Assembly (NCBI GenBank): GCA_964574395.1
Contig: CAZNNL010000027.1
Span: 1-27,680, forward strand
Direction: 5' to 3'
From: JAXGQD01 sp964574395
GTDB taxonomy: Bacteria > Bacillota > Clostridia > Saccharofermentanales > Fastidiosipilaceae
Length of the DNA stretch: 27,680 nt
Shown here: positions 15,353 through 24,206 of the stretch, one piece after another
Numbering within the stretch: the stretch's first letter is position 1
Layout of the letters: each line of letters begins with the position of its first letter
Translations under genes and position numbers: made by a program
Notes under the pieces: generated by a model
What the model was told of the DNA's origin: nothing
Databases searched by the model: none
Seen by the model: only the letters and a program-made list of their open reading frames with translations

Positions 15353-16375
15353 TTAGTTGTTTTTAGGTGCAGCGATACTGGAGCGTTCAACCAGATGCGG
15401 CCTTATTAAAATATGTGAAGGTTCCCGCACTTTTCCTTCAATTTGGTCGTGCACTAGCGTAAACGCTTCACGTCCTAGTTTGTCCAAAGGCTGATGTACA
15501 CTGGTGAATGGAACATTATAGATTTCTGCGTATTCTGAATCATCATAACCCACAATAGACAAATCTTCTGGAATTTTGACGCCCAACGTTTGCAGGCCAC
15601 TTATTAGTCCTATTGCGGAGAGATCATTACTGGCAAAAACAGCCGTTGCCTTCGATTCCACAATGGGAATGGCTGCGTCGTAGCCTTTTCGCCAGCGATA
15701 ATCACCCTCAAAAACAAGCCGTTCATCAAAATCCAGACCTGCTTTTTCCAATACATTCTTGTATCCCGAAAAGCGCTGCTGGGCATCTTCAAGATTTAGC
15801 GGTCCCGTCAACAATGCAATCCGTTTGTGTCCAGCATTAAGTAAGGCTTGCGTTGCCAATTCGCCGCCTAAGCGATGATCAACCGCCACTATGTATGAAC
15901 CCAAACCATGGTAATGACGGTCAATAACGCAATAGGGCACATGCCTTTCCGTAATACGCTGAATTTTTTCGCGTTCGGTCTCATAGGACGAGCCAGACGC
16001 CATGCACAGCAAGAGCCCATCCACAGACTTGTCCAAGAGTACGTCTATCCTGCTCGATTCAAGCTGCGGATCATCATTGGTGTTACAAAGAATGATATTA
16101 AAACCATACTCTTGGCAAATATTTTCTATCGCCTTAATAAGTTTCGAGAAAAATTGGTTACTAATATCAGGTACAACTAGGCCTATGCTTAAACTACGCT
16201 GTTTGACCAAGCTGACCGCCAACTGATTGGGGCTGTAGCCTAGCTCTGCTACAGCCTTTAGCACACGCTCCTTCGTTTCGAGACTAATTCTTTCACTTTT
16301 GTTGTTTAGTACCAAGGAGACAGTCGAAATCGAGCATTGTGCACGTTTGGCAACGTCCCTTATAGTAACTCTCAC
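15353..16375 (-). CDS. LacI/GalR family transcriptional regulator
   Basis: A 340-residue regulator of usual family length. The N-terminal helix-turn-helix is 'VTIRDVAKRAQCSISTVSLVLNN' (about 3-25). The hinge region is 'GYSPNQLAVSLVKQRSLSIGLVVPDISNQFF', followed by a periplasmic-binding-protein-like sensor domain ('YDDSEYAEIYNVPFTSVHQPLDKLG'). The start is a GTG at 16375 with TAGGAGG 6-7 nt upstream. That ribosome binding site overlaps the stop codon of the M20 gene before it. The 15 residues encoded further upstream are not part of the protein. Lying before rbsK, it is RbsR-like, probably sensing ribose or a related sugar and autoregulating the operon. The effector is inferred from position only. 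Confidence 0.92.
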   Translation of the reverse strand: MRVTIRDVAKRAQCSISTVSLVLNNKSERISLETKERVLKAVAELGYSPNQLAVSLVKQRSLSIGLVVPDISNQFFSKLIKAIENICQEYGFNIILCNTNDDPQLESSRIDVLLDKSVDGLLLCMASGSSYETEREKIQRITERHVPYCVIDRHYHGLGSYIVAVDHRLGGELATQALLNAGHKRIALLTGPLNLEDAQQRFSGYKNVLEKAGLDFDERLVFEGDYRWRKGYDAAIPIVESKATAVFASNDLSAIGLISGLQTLGVKIPEDLSIVGYDDSEYAEIYNVPFTSVHQPLDKLGREAFTLVHDQIEGKVREPSHILIRPHLVERSSIAAPKNN

Positions 16376-16385
16376 TTTTGTCCTC

Positions 16386-17558
16386 CTAGATGCCTCCATC
16401 CGCTGTTCTGAGAAATTCAAAAACTATATCTACAAACTTTTCGTACATGTCCAGCTCAACATACTCGTTAGCTTGATGGCACAAATCCGGCTCGCCAGGT
16501 CCGAAAAGTAAAATCGCAGCCTTCGGATTCGCCTGCACAAAGAGCGAAGCATCCGTATAAAAATTGACACCAGCTGCTGCAGCGTCTGTACCCACAAGCT
16601 TTTGGTACGCTGCATCAAAGTTCTTTATCCAGGGCTCCTCTGCATCACTTTCAAGCGGTGGGCGACTGTTAATAGCTTCCAGTTCAGTGCGCAATAGGCC
16701 AGCCGTCTTCGCTGCCTCAAGTGCAGACTCCTCCTCAATCAATTCGAACAAGGCTTCATTGCTGAGCGATGGTGTGTTTCTAATATCCAAAACAAACTCT
16801 GCTCGGTCTGGCGTCATATTCGGTAAAATTCCCGCATGTACTTGGGTAATCTGCAAGGTCGTTCGTCCCAGCAGCGGATGGTGATGTTTCTCAAGCGCTG
16901 TTCTAACACGTTCAATAATGGCAAAACCCCGCTCGATCGCATTTACCCCGCGTTCTGGATAAGCCCCATGCCCTGTTTTCCCATGCACAATCAGTTTTAG
17001 CCAATTACAAGCCTTCTCAGCCAAACCAAATTTTAGCGCTGTCGGTTCACCTACCAGAATAAACTCGGCCTCTTTTAGCCACGCTTTATCTAAACTAGCC
17101 GTAGCCCCCGCGCCACCAGATTCTTCGTCACAGGTTGCAGCGAAGACAAGGTTTACGGCAGGCACAATGCCCTTTCTTTTCAAGAGAATTAGTGCCATTA
17201 CCAAACCGGCCAGACCGCTTTTCATATCGGTCGAGCCTCTCCCGTAGACACGTCTGTCTACAAGCGTCGCCTGTGTCGGATCGGTATGCCAATTGCTAAG
17301 TTCGCCATACTTTACCGTATCCAAATGTCCGTTCAGAACTATATTTCTAGTCGTATCACGGCCTTTGAGCGTGGCGATAACATTGGCACGCTTGTCGTCT
17401 AGAGGTTCAAGCAGAACCTCCAGACCAGCGTTTTCTAAGGTCTCATATATATGTTTGGCAAAACTAAGCTCCCCATCCGTTCCATTCACACTCGCTATGT
17501 TTAAGAACGAAACGAGCAGATTTTGTGCTTCTTGCCGTTCCTTCTCCGTAAGTTTCAT
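16386..17558 (-). CDS. M20 family metallopeptidase / deacylase (ArgE/DapE type)
   Basis: A 390-residue di-zinc amidohydrolase of the ArgE/DapE/ACY1 group, cytoplasmic. The metal and catalytic motifs are 'NGHLDTV' (H78, D80), 'GRGSTDMKSG' (D111), 'CDEESGG' (E145/E146), 'GEPTALK' and C-terminal 'LCHQANEYVE'. The dimerisation domain is 'GKTGHGAYPERGVNAI'. Members cleave amide bonds in small N-acyl amino acids, dipeptides or related conjugates. The ATG directly abuts the stop codon of the preceding gene (TAAATG) with no clear ribosome binding site, so translation is probably coupled. It is the second M20 gene here; the two differ in length and sequence and so are not recent duplicates. Substrate unknown; context suggests a nucleoside- or sugar-linked amide. 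Confidence 0.9.
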   Translation of the reverse strand: MKLTEKERQEAQNLLVSFLNIASVNGTDGELSFAKHIYETLENAGLEVLLEPLDDKRANVIATLKGRDTTRNIVLNGHLDTVKYGELSNWHTDPTQATLVDRRVYGRGSTDMKSGLAGLVMALILLKRKGIVPAVNLVFAATCDEESGGAGATASLDKAWLKEAEFILVGEPTALKFGLAEKACNWLKLIVHGKTGHGAYPERGVNAIERGFAIIERVRTALEKHHHPLLGRTTLQITQVHAGILPNMTPDRAEFVLDIRNTPSLSNEALFELIEEESALEAAKTAGLLRTELEAINSRPPLESDAEEPWIKNFDAAYQKLVGTDAAAAGVNFYTDASLFVQANPKAAILLFGPGEPDLCHQANEYVELDMYEKFVDIVFEFLRTADGGI

Positions 17559-18305
17559 TTACTTGGTCAACCAAGCAACGATGTTTTGCCATAATTTATC
17601 ATAGGATTGCCATTCACAGAATTCGGGAGGAGCCCAGTGAGGTGAGCAGTCCGTGGTGAAGACAGCGCTTTTGCCAGAACCATAGCTACCAGTAGCGATA
17701 AAGGGATTGCCGCCTACGGTTGCAATGACATCTGCCTCAGGCTTAGCAATCGTTTTGTTATAACCAAGCACTTCCGGCCATGTTGGGTCCACATCAGCAA
17801 AAATCTCGTGTTCTGCATTTGTCGTTACCGGTGCAATACCTTCGCAATGCTCCATACGGTCATCGACGGTTAGGACCTCTACAGGTAAGACTTCTTGAAC
17901 AGCGGTATCATGCCATTTGCCTTTTCCATCAATGCCTGCAAAAGTCAGATAGCCACCAATCATTAAGAGTGATCCACCTTCTAGCACATAATCACGCAAA
18001 AGATTGCAGCGGTTCGGCATCTTGATACTTTTCGTGAATGTCTGAATCGGCAACAGGAGGGTATTCGCACCGATGTCGGAAAGAATGACACAGTCATACT
18101 CTTTGATTTTTTCTAGTTCAAAAGGGAAGCCCTCCGCACATTCATGATTGGGCATGTAGTCGACTTCGTAGCCACCGTTTTCTAAAGCTTTCTTTAAAAA
18201 CGATTCCCCAGAAGCATAGCTCGAAGTATAAAAACTATCGAAACCTTTCACGTGTGTCGTGTACGTCATCCATGATTCACCTGCAAACAATACCTTTTTA
18301 GCCAT
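17559..18305 (-). CDS. Glutamine-amidotransferase-like protein (GATase1-like, COG5426/DUF1355 type)
   Basis: A 248-residue protein with the class I GATase/ThuA-like flavodoxin fold. Its features are N-terminal 'KKVLFAGESWMTYTTHVKGFDSF', 'YDCVILSDIGANTLLLP' (about 94-110), the family hallmark 'MIGGYLTFAGIDGKGKWHDTAV', then 'EVLPVEVLTVDDRMEHCEG' and the C-terminal 'WQNIVAWL'. At the nucleophile elbow, where true amidotransferases have Cys, the sequence reads GGYLTFAG. Glutaminase activity is therefore not expected. The family has no established biochemical role that I can state. It sits between two M20 amidohydrolases in an operon with a nucleoside hydrolase and BMP importer, suggesting a catabolic or ligand-handling function. 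The ribosome binding site AAAGGAG is well placed. Confidence 0.8.
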   Translation of the reverse strand: MAKKVLFAGESWMTYTTHVKGFDSFYTSSYASGESFLKKALENGGYEVDYMPNHECAEGFPFELEKIKEYDCVILSDIGANTLLLPIQTFTKSIKMPNRCNLLRDYVLEGGSLLMIGGYLTFAGIDGKGKWHDTAVQEVLPVEVLTVDDRMEHCEGIAPVTTNAEHEIFADVDPTWPEVLGYNKTIAKPEADVIATVGGNPFIATGSYGSGKSAVFTTDCSPHWAPPEFCEWQSYDKLWQNIVAWLTK

Positions 18306-18341
18306 TTTTTTCTCCTTTACATTGTGTAATGTTTTGACTTT

Positions 18342-19613
18342 TTAAACTTTTTCTTTCATTGCCAATATAAGTTCTGCGTAAACCCTGATGCAGCGGAAAT
18401 ATTCCTCAACGTCAAGGTATTCGTCGACGGCATGACATTGTTCCAAATGTCCCGGACCGAACTGGATGGTTGGGCATTTGGCAATATTTTTCCATGTTCT
18501 GGAATCGCAGCCAGCGGGAGAGCCGACTATGGGTGGTTTTTTGCCATACACATTCTCGTAAGCCAACTTGAAACAGTCTACAAAAGGATGGTCTTCTTCC
18601 TGTTCGAAAGCACCTCCGGCTTGATAGATTTCGACTTTCGGCTGATGTGTAGAGAGCCAAGGATCCGCAGCGGAAATACGCTCGACCACATCCGTAAACG
18701 CAGTGACGACAGAATCGTATGACATCACCTCGGGTAGATAATGCACACAAACCTCAAACATAGCGTCACCTGGAACCGTCGAACCTGCGCTGCCTCCGCG
18801 AAATACGCCTACATTTAGATTAGGTGCTGGCAAAAGTGGATGCTTGTAGCGCAATAGCCATCCGTGCTCCAATTCATTAAGCCCAACCATTATTTTTAGA
18901 GCCTTATCTATTGCGCTTACACCTTTCCATTTACCTCCCGAATGTACCGCTAGCCCTTCAATGCTGACTCGGAAGAAAACAAAACCCATGTGTGCCAAGA
19001 TAAGTTCGTCGCTACTGCATTCGCAGACCACGACGCCATCGGCTCTTATTCCTTGCATCGCAGCCTGTATGGAGCCGTTTCCGCCACCTTCTTCATCACA
19101 AACAGAACTAATAATGACGTCTCCGGGCAGTTCATAGCCGGCATCTTGCAAGAGTTTTACCGCCATGGTGGCAGCCATTAGTCCACCTTTCATATCGGTA
19201 GATCCCAAGCCGTACAGTTTACCGTCTCGTACTTCAGGTCGATGAGGAGGACTAGTCCAAAGGCTTTCATCACCCGCAGGCATAGTGTCCATGTGTCCAT
19301 TGAAGAGCAAGCTAGGACCGCCTCTGCCTTCAAAGCGCGCATGTACGTTGTAACGCTCATCCAAATTGTGCCCAGCATTGCCTTCATTGTGCTCAGCCAG
19401 TGCTGCTTGAATAATCGTTTCGTCCAGCGGGTCAATTTGGATGTCTGTGGCATTCATTTCTTTGAATAAGGCGATCATGTAATCTTGACCGGCCTTTTCA
19501 AGTCCACCATCTACGCCATGTCCCAGACAATGAGTAGTTATTGCCACTAATTCTTTTAAGTAGTCTAAATACTGTGTGCGCTTAGCTTGTAATACTTCAC
19601 CTAAATCCTGCAT
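18342..19613 (-). CDS. M20 family metallopeptidase / deacylase
   Basis: A 423-residue ArgE/DapE-type enzyme, cytoplasmic. Metal-site motifs are 'FNGHMDTMP' (H107, D109), 'GLGSTDMKGG' (D140), 'VCDEEGGGNGS' (E174/E175) and C-terminal 'EQCHAVDEYLDVEEY'. The dimerisation domain carries 'GLAVHSGGKWKGVSAIDKAL'. It is longer than the other M20 protein of the operon, with an inserted stretch at about residues 60-95. It probably hydrolyses an amide bond of a small imported compound. The ribosome binding site GGAAGGAG is about 6 nt from the ATG, 11 nt after the nucleoside hydrolase stop, so the two are translated from one transcript. Substrate not determinable. Confidence 0.9.
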   Translation of the reverse strand: MQDLGEVLQAKRTQYLDYLKELVAITTHCLGHGVDGGLEKAGQDYMIALFKEMNATDIQIDPLDETIIQAALAEHNEGNAGHNLDERYNVHARFEGRGGPSLLFNGHMDTMPAGDESLWTSPPHRPEVRDGKLYGLGSTDMKGGLMAATMAVKLLQDAGYELPGDVIISSVCDEEGGGNGSIQAAMQGIRADGVVVCECSSDELILAHMGFVFFRVSIEGLAVHSGGKWKGVSAIDKALKIMVGLNELEHGWLLRYKHPLLPAPNLNVGVFRGGSAGSTVPGDAMFEVCVHYLPEVMSYDSVVTAFTDVVERISAADPWLSTHQPKVEIYQAGGAFEQEEDHPFVDCFKLAYENVYGKKPPIVGSPAGCDSRTWKNIAKCPTIQFGPGHLEQCHAVDEYLDVEEYFRCIRVYAELILAMKEKV

Positions 19614-19624
19614 GTCTCTCCTTC

Positions 19625-20557
19625 CTAGCTATAATTTTTCAAACCTTCCTCGATGATATCCCAGAACAATGCAACATCTACATCTACGCCTAAATCTACA
19701 TTGGCTTCTTTCTTCAGGTAGTTGTAGTAATCACAGTTCGTTCTACCGTAGCTTTGTGTGCTACGGATATCTACCTCGGCATGTACGAATTTGGTCGTTA
19801 ATACTTCAGGTACGAGAATGCTTGCAACAGTAAGGGGGTCATGTAAGGGACCACCTTCCCAACCAAAGACTTCTTTTTGGGCTTTATTAAAGTGAGCCAT
19901 TAGGTCACAAAAAAGATCTGAGGCAGAGTTGCCAATCTTGCGCATTCTTTCCACAATTTCCGGATAACAAAGCACCTTCCGTGTTACGTCTAAACCAACC
20001 ATGGTAAGAGGAACGCCACTACTGAAACACACATGTGCGGCATCTGCATCCGCGATGATATTGAACTCTGCTGCTGGGGTCACATTACCTAGTTGGTAGC
20101 TTCCGCCCATCAGCACAATACGCTTTATTTTACTAGCTATTTTCGGCTCGAGACGCAAAGCCATGCCTAAATTGGTCATGGGACCACAGGTTACGACCAT
20201 AATGTCTCCGTCAGAGGCCATCAGGGTATCAATCATAAACAGAACGGCATGTTTGTCTTCAGCCTGCCCTTTGAGGGGGGCAAAAACAGGGCCATCCAAA
20301 CCCGTTTCACCGTGTATATCAGCGGCAATCATTTTTTCTCTAACCATGGGTCGGTCACAGCCAGCATAGACTGGAATGTCTAAGCCCACAGTTTCGCAGA
20401 CATGCTGCGCATTGATGACAGTTTTTTCTAACGTTTGATTACCAGCGACAACTGTTATGCCAAGCACGTCTAGGGCGGGGCTGCGACCAGCCAAAAGGAT
20501 GGCGACTGCATCGTCATGACCAGGGTCACAGTCTAGGATAAGCTTTTGTTTTGCCAT
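19625..20557 (-). CDS. Nucleoside hydrolase (inosine-uridine type)
   Basis: A 310-residue N-ribohydrolase that splits nucleosides into base and ribose. The Ca2+ and catalytic motif DxDxxxDD is seen as D9-C-D11-PGH-D15-D16. 'VVTCGPMTNLGMAL', 'MGGSYQLGNVTPAAEFNIIADADAA' and 'GGPLHDPLTVASIL' complete the active site. It has no signal peptide. It lies immediately after the ABC importer genes and upstream of rbsK in the same transcript, giving the route nucleoside - ribose - ribose 5-phosphate. GAGG is 7 nt upstream of the ATG. Base specificity, including possible action on modified nucleosides, cannot be read from the sequence. Confidence 0.95.
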   Translation of the reverse strand: MAKQKLILDCDPGHDDAVAILLAGRSPALDVLGITVVAGNQTLEKTVINAQHVCETVGLDIPVYAGCDRPMVREKMIAADIHGETGLDGPVFAPLKGQAEDKHAVLFMIDTLMASDGDIMVVTCGPMTNLGMALRLEPKIASKIKRIVLMGGSYQLGNVTPAAEFNIIADADAAHVCFSSGVPLTMVGLDVTRKVLCYPEIVERMRKIGNSASDLFCDLMAHFNKAQKEVFGWEGGPLHDPLTVASILVPEVLTTKFVHAEVDIRSTQSYGRTNCDYYNYLKKEANVDLGVDVDVALFWDIIEEGLKNYS

Positions 20558-20596
20558 TATTAAACCTCATTACAACGCATGCAAATAAGCGCGTTT

Positions 20597-21532
20597 TCAC
20601 AGATTGCCAATTAATGAACTTTGGCGTTTCTTGTTTGACTTGTAGCGGCTGTACATGGAGATGGCTAGGACGATGACGGTAACCACATAAGGCATTAGCA
20701 GCACAATTTGTGATGGAACGCCTTGTGGTTGCAAGCGTGCACCGACAGAATCCGAGAAACCGAAAACAAGACAGCCAAGCGCTGTTTTCAGAGGATCAGC
20801 TCCGCCAAAGAACATGGCAGCGACACCCATGAAACCACGGTTGCTCGTCATATTTTCGGTGAACAATTGGCTGTAGCCCAAAGACAAATGCGCACCTGCC
20901 AAGCCACCGATAAGGCCTGAGAGAGCCATGGCTTGATACTTCATCTTGTTCACTTTGATGCCAGCTGTTTGAGCTGCTTGAGCAAATTGGCCTACAGAAC
21001 GAAGTCTCAGTCCCCACACCGTCTTATAGAAAACAAAGGCGACGATAAAAATCATCAAGAAGACAAAAATCTCGGTGATCGACCAGTTATTGAAAATATC
21101 AGAGAGAATGGGAACTCTATTTAGTCCAGGGATATTCAATTTGGGAATAGGTCTGATGGCAGGGTCCGAAAACGTACCACTTTGTTTGAGCCATGCGTTA
21201 AGCAAAAACTTTGTCACCGCCAAAGCGAACATGTTAATGGCCATACCAATTGCGGTGATATCCGCATTAAATTTGATGTGTCCGACCGCCATAATCATGG
21301 CGATGATGAGTCCAGAAACCATGGCTACCAATACACCAACTATCCAACTGCCGGTCAAAAAGCTTCCCGCAACTGCAAAAAATGCACCTGTTAACATAAT
21401 GCCTTCCGTACCAACATTCAGAATATTAGCTTGCTGCGTAATTGCGGCGCAAAGTGCGGCATAGATGAGCGGAGTTGCAGAGCGAATAGTTGCATAAATT
21501 AATGAAACGTTAAAAATATTGCCCCAATCCAT
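20597..21532 (-). CDS. ABC transporter permease, nucleoside/simple-sugar type (NupQ-like)
   Basis: A 311-residue permease of the BPD_transp_2 family with about 8-9 hydrophobic segments. The signature region 'GTEGIMLTGAFFAVAGSF' is near residues 41-58. 'GLRLRSVGQFAQAAQTAGIKVNKMKYQAMALSGLIGGLAGAHLSLGY' forms the cytoplasmic coupling loop. Size and position match NupQ of Bacillus nucleoside importers. It starts 1-2 nt after the stop of the other permease, with GGAGG 6 nt upstream. The C-terminus is a short basic tail ('RYKSNKKRQ'). It should pair with the other permease as a heterodimeric channel. A cre-like TGAAAACGCGCTTA overlaps its stop codon but is a weak match. Confidence 0.93.
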   Translation of the reverse strand: MDWGNIFNVSLIYATIRSATPLIYAALCAAITQQANILNVGTEGIMLTGAFFAVAGSFLTGSWIVGVLVAMVSGLIIAMIMAVGHIKFNADITAIGMAINMFALAVTKFLLNAWLKQSGTFSDPAIRPIPKLNIPGLNRVPILSDIFNNWSITEIFVFLMIFIVAFVFYKTVWGLRLRSVGQFAQAAQTAGIKVNKMKYQAMALSGLIGGLAGAHLSLGYSQLFTENMTSNRGFMGVAAMFFGGADPLKTALGCLVFGFSDSVGARLQPQGVPSQIVLLMPYVVTVIVLAISMYSRYKSNKKRQSSLIGNL

Positions 21533-21533
21533 A

Positions 21534-22580
21534 TTATGCCTCCTTCTTAGCTACTACTTCTGTAGCTGACTTTTTACGCTTGAAGCTAATCACGATATTC
21601 ATGCAAGCAATGATGATAAAGATGGCAGAGATCATGTCCACTATCGATTTAGGTACACCGGTCGTTTGTTGCATACCCATCGCACCAGATTTTAGTACGG
21701 CCAGGAAAAAAGCCATAACTGGTGTGGCAGCAAGATTATTATTGACAATCAACGAAGCCAACATTCCGCTCGCACCAAGACCTGCCGCAAAGTTATTCAA
21801 GAAATAACCATGCACGCCCAAGACTTCGATACAGCCCGCAATCCCGCCAATAGCGCCGGACAGCATCATGGCACGAATCATGACTTTTTTGGGATCAATG
21901 CCAGAAGTTTCTGCGAACTTAGCGTTAGTGCCGACCGCTTTTATTTGGTAACCAAAAGTTGTACGATTCAGCAGCCAAACTACGATGATAACCACAACAA
22001 TCGCAATAAACAGTCCAATATTTACACTGCTTGGCGGCATAAATTTGTAGAGCGTCGCCGCAACTGGTTTGGATTGCGCCAAGGTTGTACCCGCACTCAT
22101 CGGACCTGAGACGAAATAAGACGTGATGTAGAAAGCGACACTGTTCATTAATATGGTGACGCAGACTTCATTAACGTTAAGATAAACTTTTAAAAGCGCT
22201 GGTATTAGTGACCACAATGCAGCAACAAGCATGGCGACTACGAAACAAATCAAGATTAACAGTGGTCCAGGAAGGGATCCTAACGCAACACCAACGTATG
22301 CCGCGACGAGACCACCTAGGAATACTGCACCCTCAACACCAACATTGAACATACCAGCTTTTGCGGCAACAGCGAACGCAGCTGCCGTTAATAGTAATGG
22401 GGTGAACATCGCTAAAGTTGAGCCAAATCCACGCGCCCCTTTAAATGCTCCGCTGAGCAATGCGGCATAGGCTTCAACTGGGTTTTGACCAATGGCGATT
22501 ATGACGATAGCACCGATTAATAGTGCAAGGACCAATGTAAATAGGATTCTAAATAAGCCTTGTATAGCTTCTTGGTTCAT
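21534..22580 (-). CDS. ABC transporter permease, nucleoside/simple-sugar type (NupP-like)
   Basis: A 348-residue BPD_transp_2 permease, the same length as Bacillus NupP. About 9-10 hydrophobic segments are visible. The conserved 'AKAGMFNVGVEGAVFLGGLVAAYVG' lies near residues 73-97, and the coupling region 'FGYQIKAVGTNAKFAETSGIDPKKVMIRAMMLSGAIGGIAG' follows. Its ATG overlaps the ATPase stop as TAATG with GGAGG 7 nt upstream, a sign of translational coupling. The C-terminus is a lysine-rich cytoplasmic tail. Together with the other permease it forms the membrane channel of the BMP-dependent importer. Confidence 0.93.
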   Translation of the reverse strand: MNQEAIQGLFRILFTLVLALLIGAIVIIAIGQNPVEAYAALLSGAFKGARGFGSTLAMFTPLLLTAAAFAVAAKAGMFNVGVEGAVFLGGLVAAYVGVALGSLPGPLLILICFVVAMLVAALWSLIPALLKVYLNVNEVCVTILMNSVAFYITSYFVSGPMSAGTTLAQSKPVAATLYKFMPPSSVNIGLFIAIVVVIIVVWLLNRTTFGYQIKAVGTNAKFAETSGIDPKKVMIRAMMLSGAIGGIAGCIEVLGVHGYFLNNFAAGLGASGMLASLIVNNNLAATPVMAFFLAVLKSGAMGMQQTTGVPKSIVDMISAIFIIIACMNIVISFKRKKSATEVVAKKEA

Positions 22581-24112
22581 TAAATCGCCTCCTTCGTCGT
22601 TCTACTACTACCGCCCATCATCAGGAGACCCAGGACCTCTTCATTTGCCTCTTCTGTTGTAAGTTCACCGGTAATTTTTCCCTCATACATGACAAGAATG
22701 CGATCCGAAAGCGAAATGATTTCTTGTAAATCAGCCGAGATTAAAAGGATACCTACGCCCGATTTCTTTACCGTCTGTAGAATTTCCCTAATCGACTCTA
22801 TCGCACCAATATCAACCCCACGTGTTGGTTGCGCAGCAACAAGCACTTTCACCGCTTCTTCTACTTCTCTAGCCACAACCACTTTTTGTGCATTACCACC
22901 CGACATGGCCGATGTTAGAAGTTTCGGATCTGTTGGACGGATGTCAAATTTTTCTATTTGCTCTACCGCATGTTTGTTGATCGCACTACGATTTATCATG
23001 CTAGCTTTGGCAAAAGGCTCGTCGTTATAAGAAACTGACACAAGATTATCTTCAATCGAAAGCAAACGGTCCAAGCCTCTGGTATTCCTATCTTCCGGTA
23101 TATGTGCCAAGCCAAGTTCTCTGATTTTCTTAGGCGTAAGGTTGCTGATGTTTTTGCCATCCATAATAACCTCGCCCTTTTCGACTTCTCGTAAGCCCGT
23201 GATAGCCTCAACCATTTCGCTTTGGCCATTTCCATCAATCCCTGCTATCCCCACAATTTCACCTTTAGAAACATGCAGATCCAAACCACGAATTTTGGAA
23301 ATTTCTTTTTCGGCTGAAGTCCATAAGCCTTTTAGCTCTAGTACTTTTTCCCCGATTACGCTGGGTTCACGCTTGATATTCAGGAACACATCACGACCAA
23401 TCATCATGCGGGCAAGTTCTGCTTCATTCGTTGTTGCTTTATCTACGGTGCCTATATAAGCTCCTTGGCGCATAACAGAGATACGGTCTGAGATTTGCAT
23501 CACTTCATCCAATTTATGGGAAATAAAGACGATTGATCTGCCGTCACTTCTCAGTTTATCTAATATTTTGAAGAGCCCTTCCGATTCTTGAGGTGTTAAT
23601 ACGGCTGTCGGTTCGTCGAGAATAATAATCTGCGCTCCACGCATGAGCACTTTGATGATTTCCACACGTTGCGCTTCACCAACAGATATTTGGCTGATGC
23701 GCTTAGAGAGTTGTACATCCATATGGTACTGGTCGATATACTGTTGTACTTCTTTACGAGCGCTTTCAAAATCTATGCGCAAGCCCTTTTTAGGCTCAAA
23801 ACCTAGGATAACGTTTTCGATAACGGTTAGTTCTTGGACTAACATGAACTCTTGATGGACCATTCCGATGCCGTTCTCAATGGCAAATTTCGGCGTTAAT
23901 TTAGGTAGTTTTTGACCACGAAGCTCAATTTCACCCGCGTCGAAATCGTACATGCCATAAAGCAACTTCATCATTGTCGATTTACCAGCACCGTTCTCAC
24001 CGATTAAAGAATGAATTTCGCCCTCCCTCAGGTTAAATTGACCATCCCTAACCGCTACCACAGGTCCGAAGGTTTTGACAATGTCCTTCATTTCGACAAT
24101 GTAATCTCCCAC
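22580..24112 (-). CDS. ABC transporter ATP-binding protein, double NBD (NupO-like)
   Basis: A 510-residue protein with two nucleotide-binding domains, identical in length to Bacillus NupO. The first half has Walker A GENGAGKST (38-46), signature 'ISVGEAQR' (142-149) and Walker B 'IIILDEPTA' (162-170). The second half has the degenerate Walker A 'GIDGNGQSE' (291-299) and signature 'MSGGNAQKVVVARE' (from 403). This is the normal asymmetry of sugar/nucleoside importers of this class. The start is GTG at 24112 with GGAG 6 nt upstream. It energises import with the two following permeases. The 94-nt gap to the lipoprotein gene holds a stable hairpin that may lower expression relative to the binding protein. 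Confidence 0.95.
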   Translation of the reverse strand: MGDYIVEMKDIVKTFGPVVAVRDGQFNLREGEIHSLIGENGAGKSTMMKLLYGMYDFDAGEIELRGQKLPKLTPKFAIENGIGMVHQEFMLVQELTVIENVILGFEPKKGLRIDFESARKEVQQYIDQYHMDVQLSKRISQISVGEAQRVEIIKVLMRGAQIIILDEPTAVLTPQESEGLFKILDKLRSDGRSIVFISHKLDEVMQISDRISVMRQGAYIGTVDKATTNEAELARMMIGRDVFLNIKREPSVIGEKVLELKGLWTSAEKEISKIRGLDLHVSKGEIVGIAGIDGNGQSEMVEAITGLREVEKGEVIMDGKNISNLTPKKIRELGLAHIPEDRNTRGLDRLLSIEDNLVSVSYNDEPFAKASMINRSAINKHAVEQIEKFDIRPTDPKLLTSAMSGGNAQKVVVAREVEEAVKVLVAAQPTRGVDIGAIESIREILQTVKKSGVGILLISADLQEIISLSDRILVMYEGKITGELTTEEANEEVLGLLMMGGSSRTTKEAI

Positions 24113-24146
24113 ACTGCACTCCTTTCAACCCTTCTTAATAAAGCAA

Positions 24147-24177
24147 ACTGCCAGACACCATTAAGGCATCCGGCAGT
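24147..24177 (-). terminator. Hairpin between the BMP lipoprotein and ATPase genes
   Basis: On the minus strand ACTGCCGGATGCC pairs with GGTGTCTGGCAGT (13 bp with three G-U pairs) around the 5-nt loop TTAAT. It is followed by TTGCTTTATT. The position and moderate T-tail fit a leaky terminator or RNA-stabilising stem that raises binding protein over the membrane parts, a common arrangement in ABC importer operons. Confidence 0.6.
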
Positions 24178-24206
24178 CGTAGCTCAAAGATTTACTCTTC
24201 GACTAA

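Noticed and set aside
20586..20599. cre site (TGAAAACGCGCTTA) on the minus strand
   Set aside because: Matches 12 of 14 consensus positions but misses two conserved ones and overlaps a stop codon inside the operon; too weak alone.
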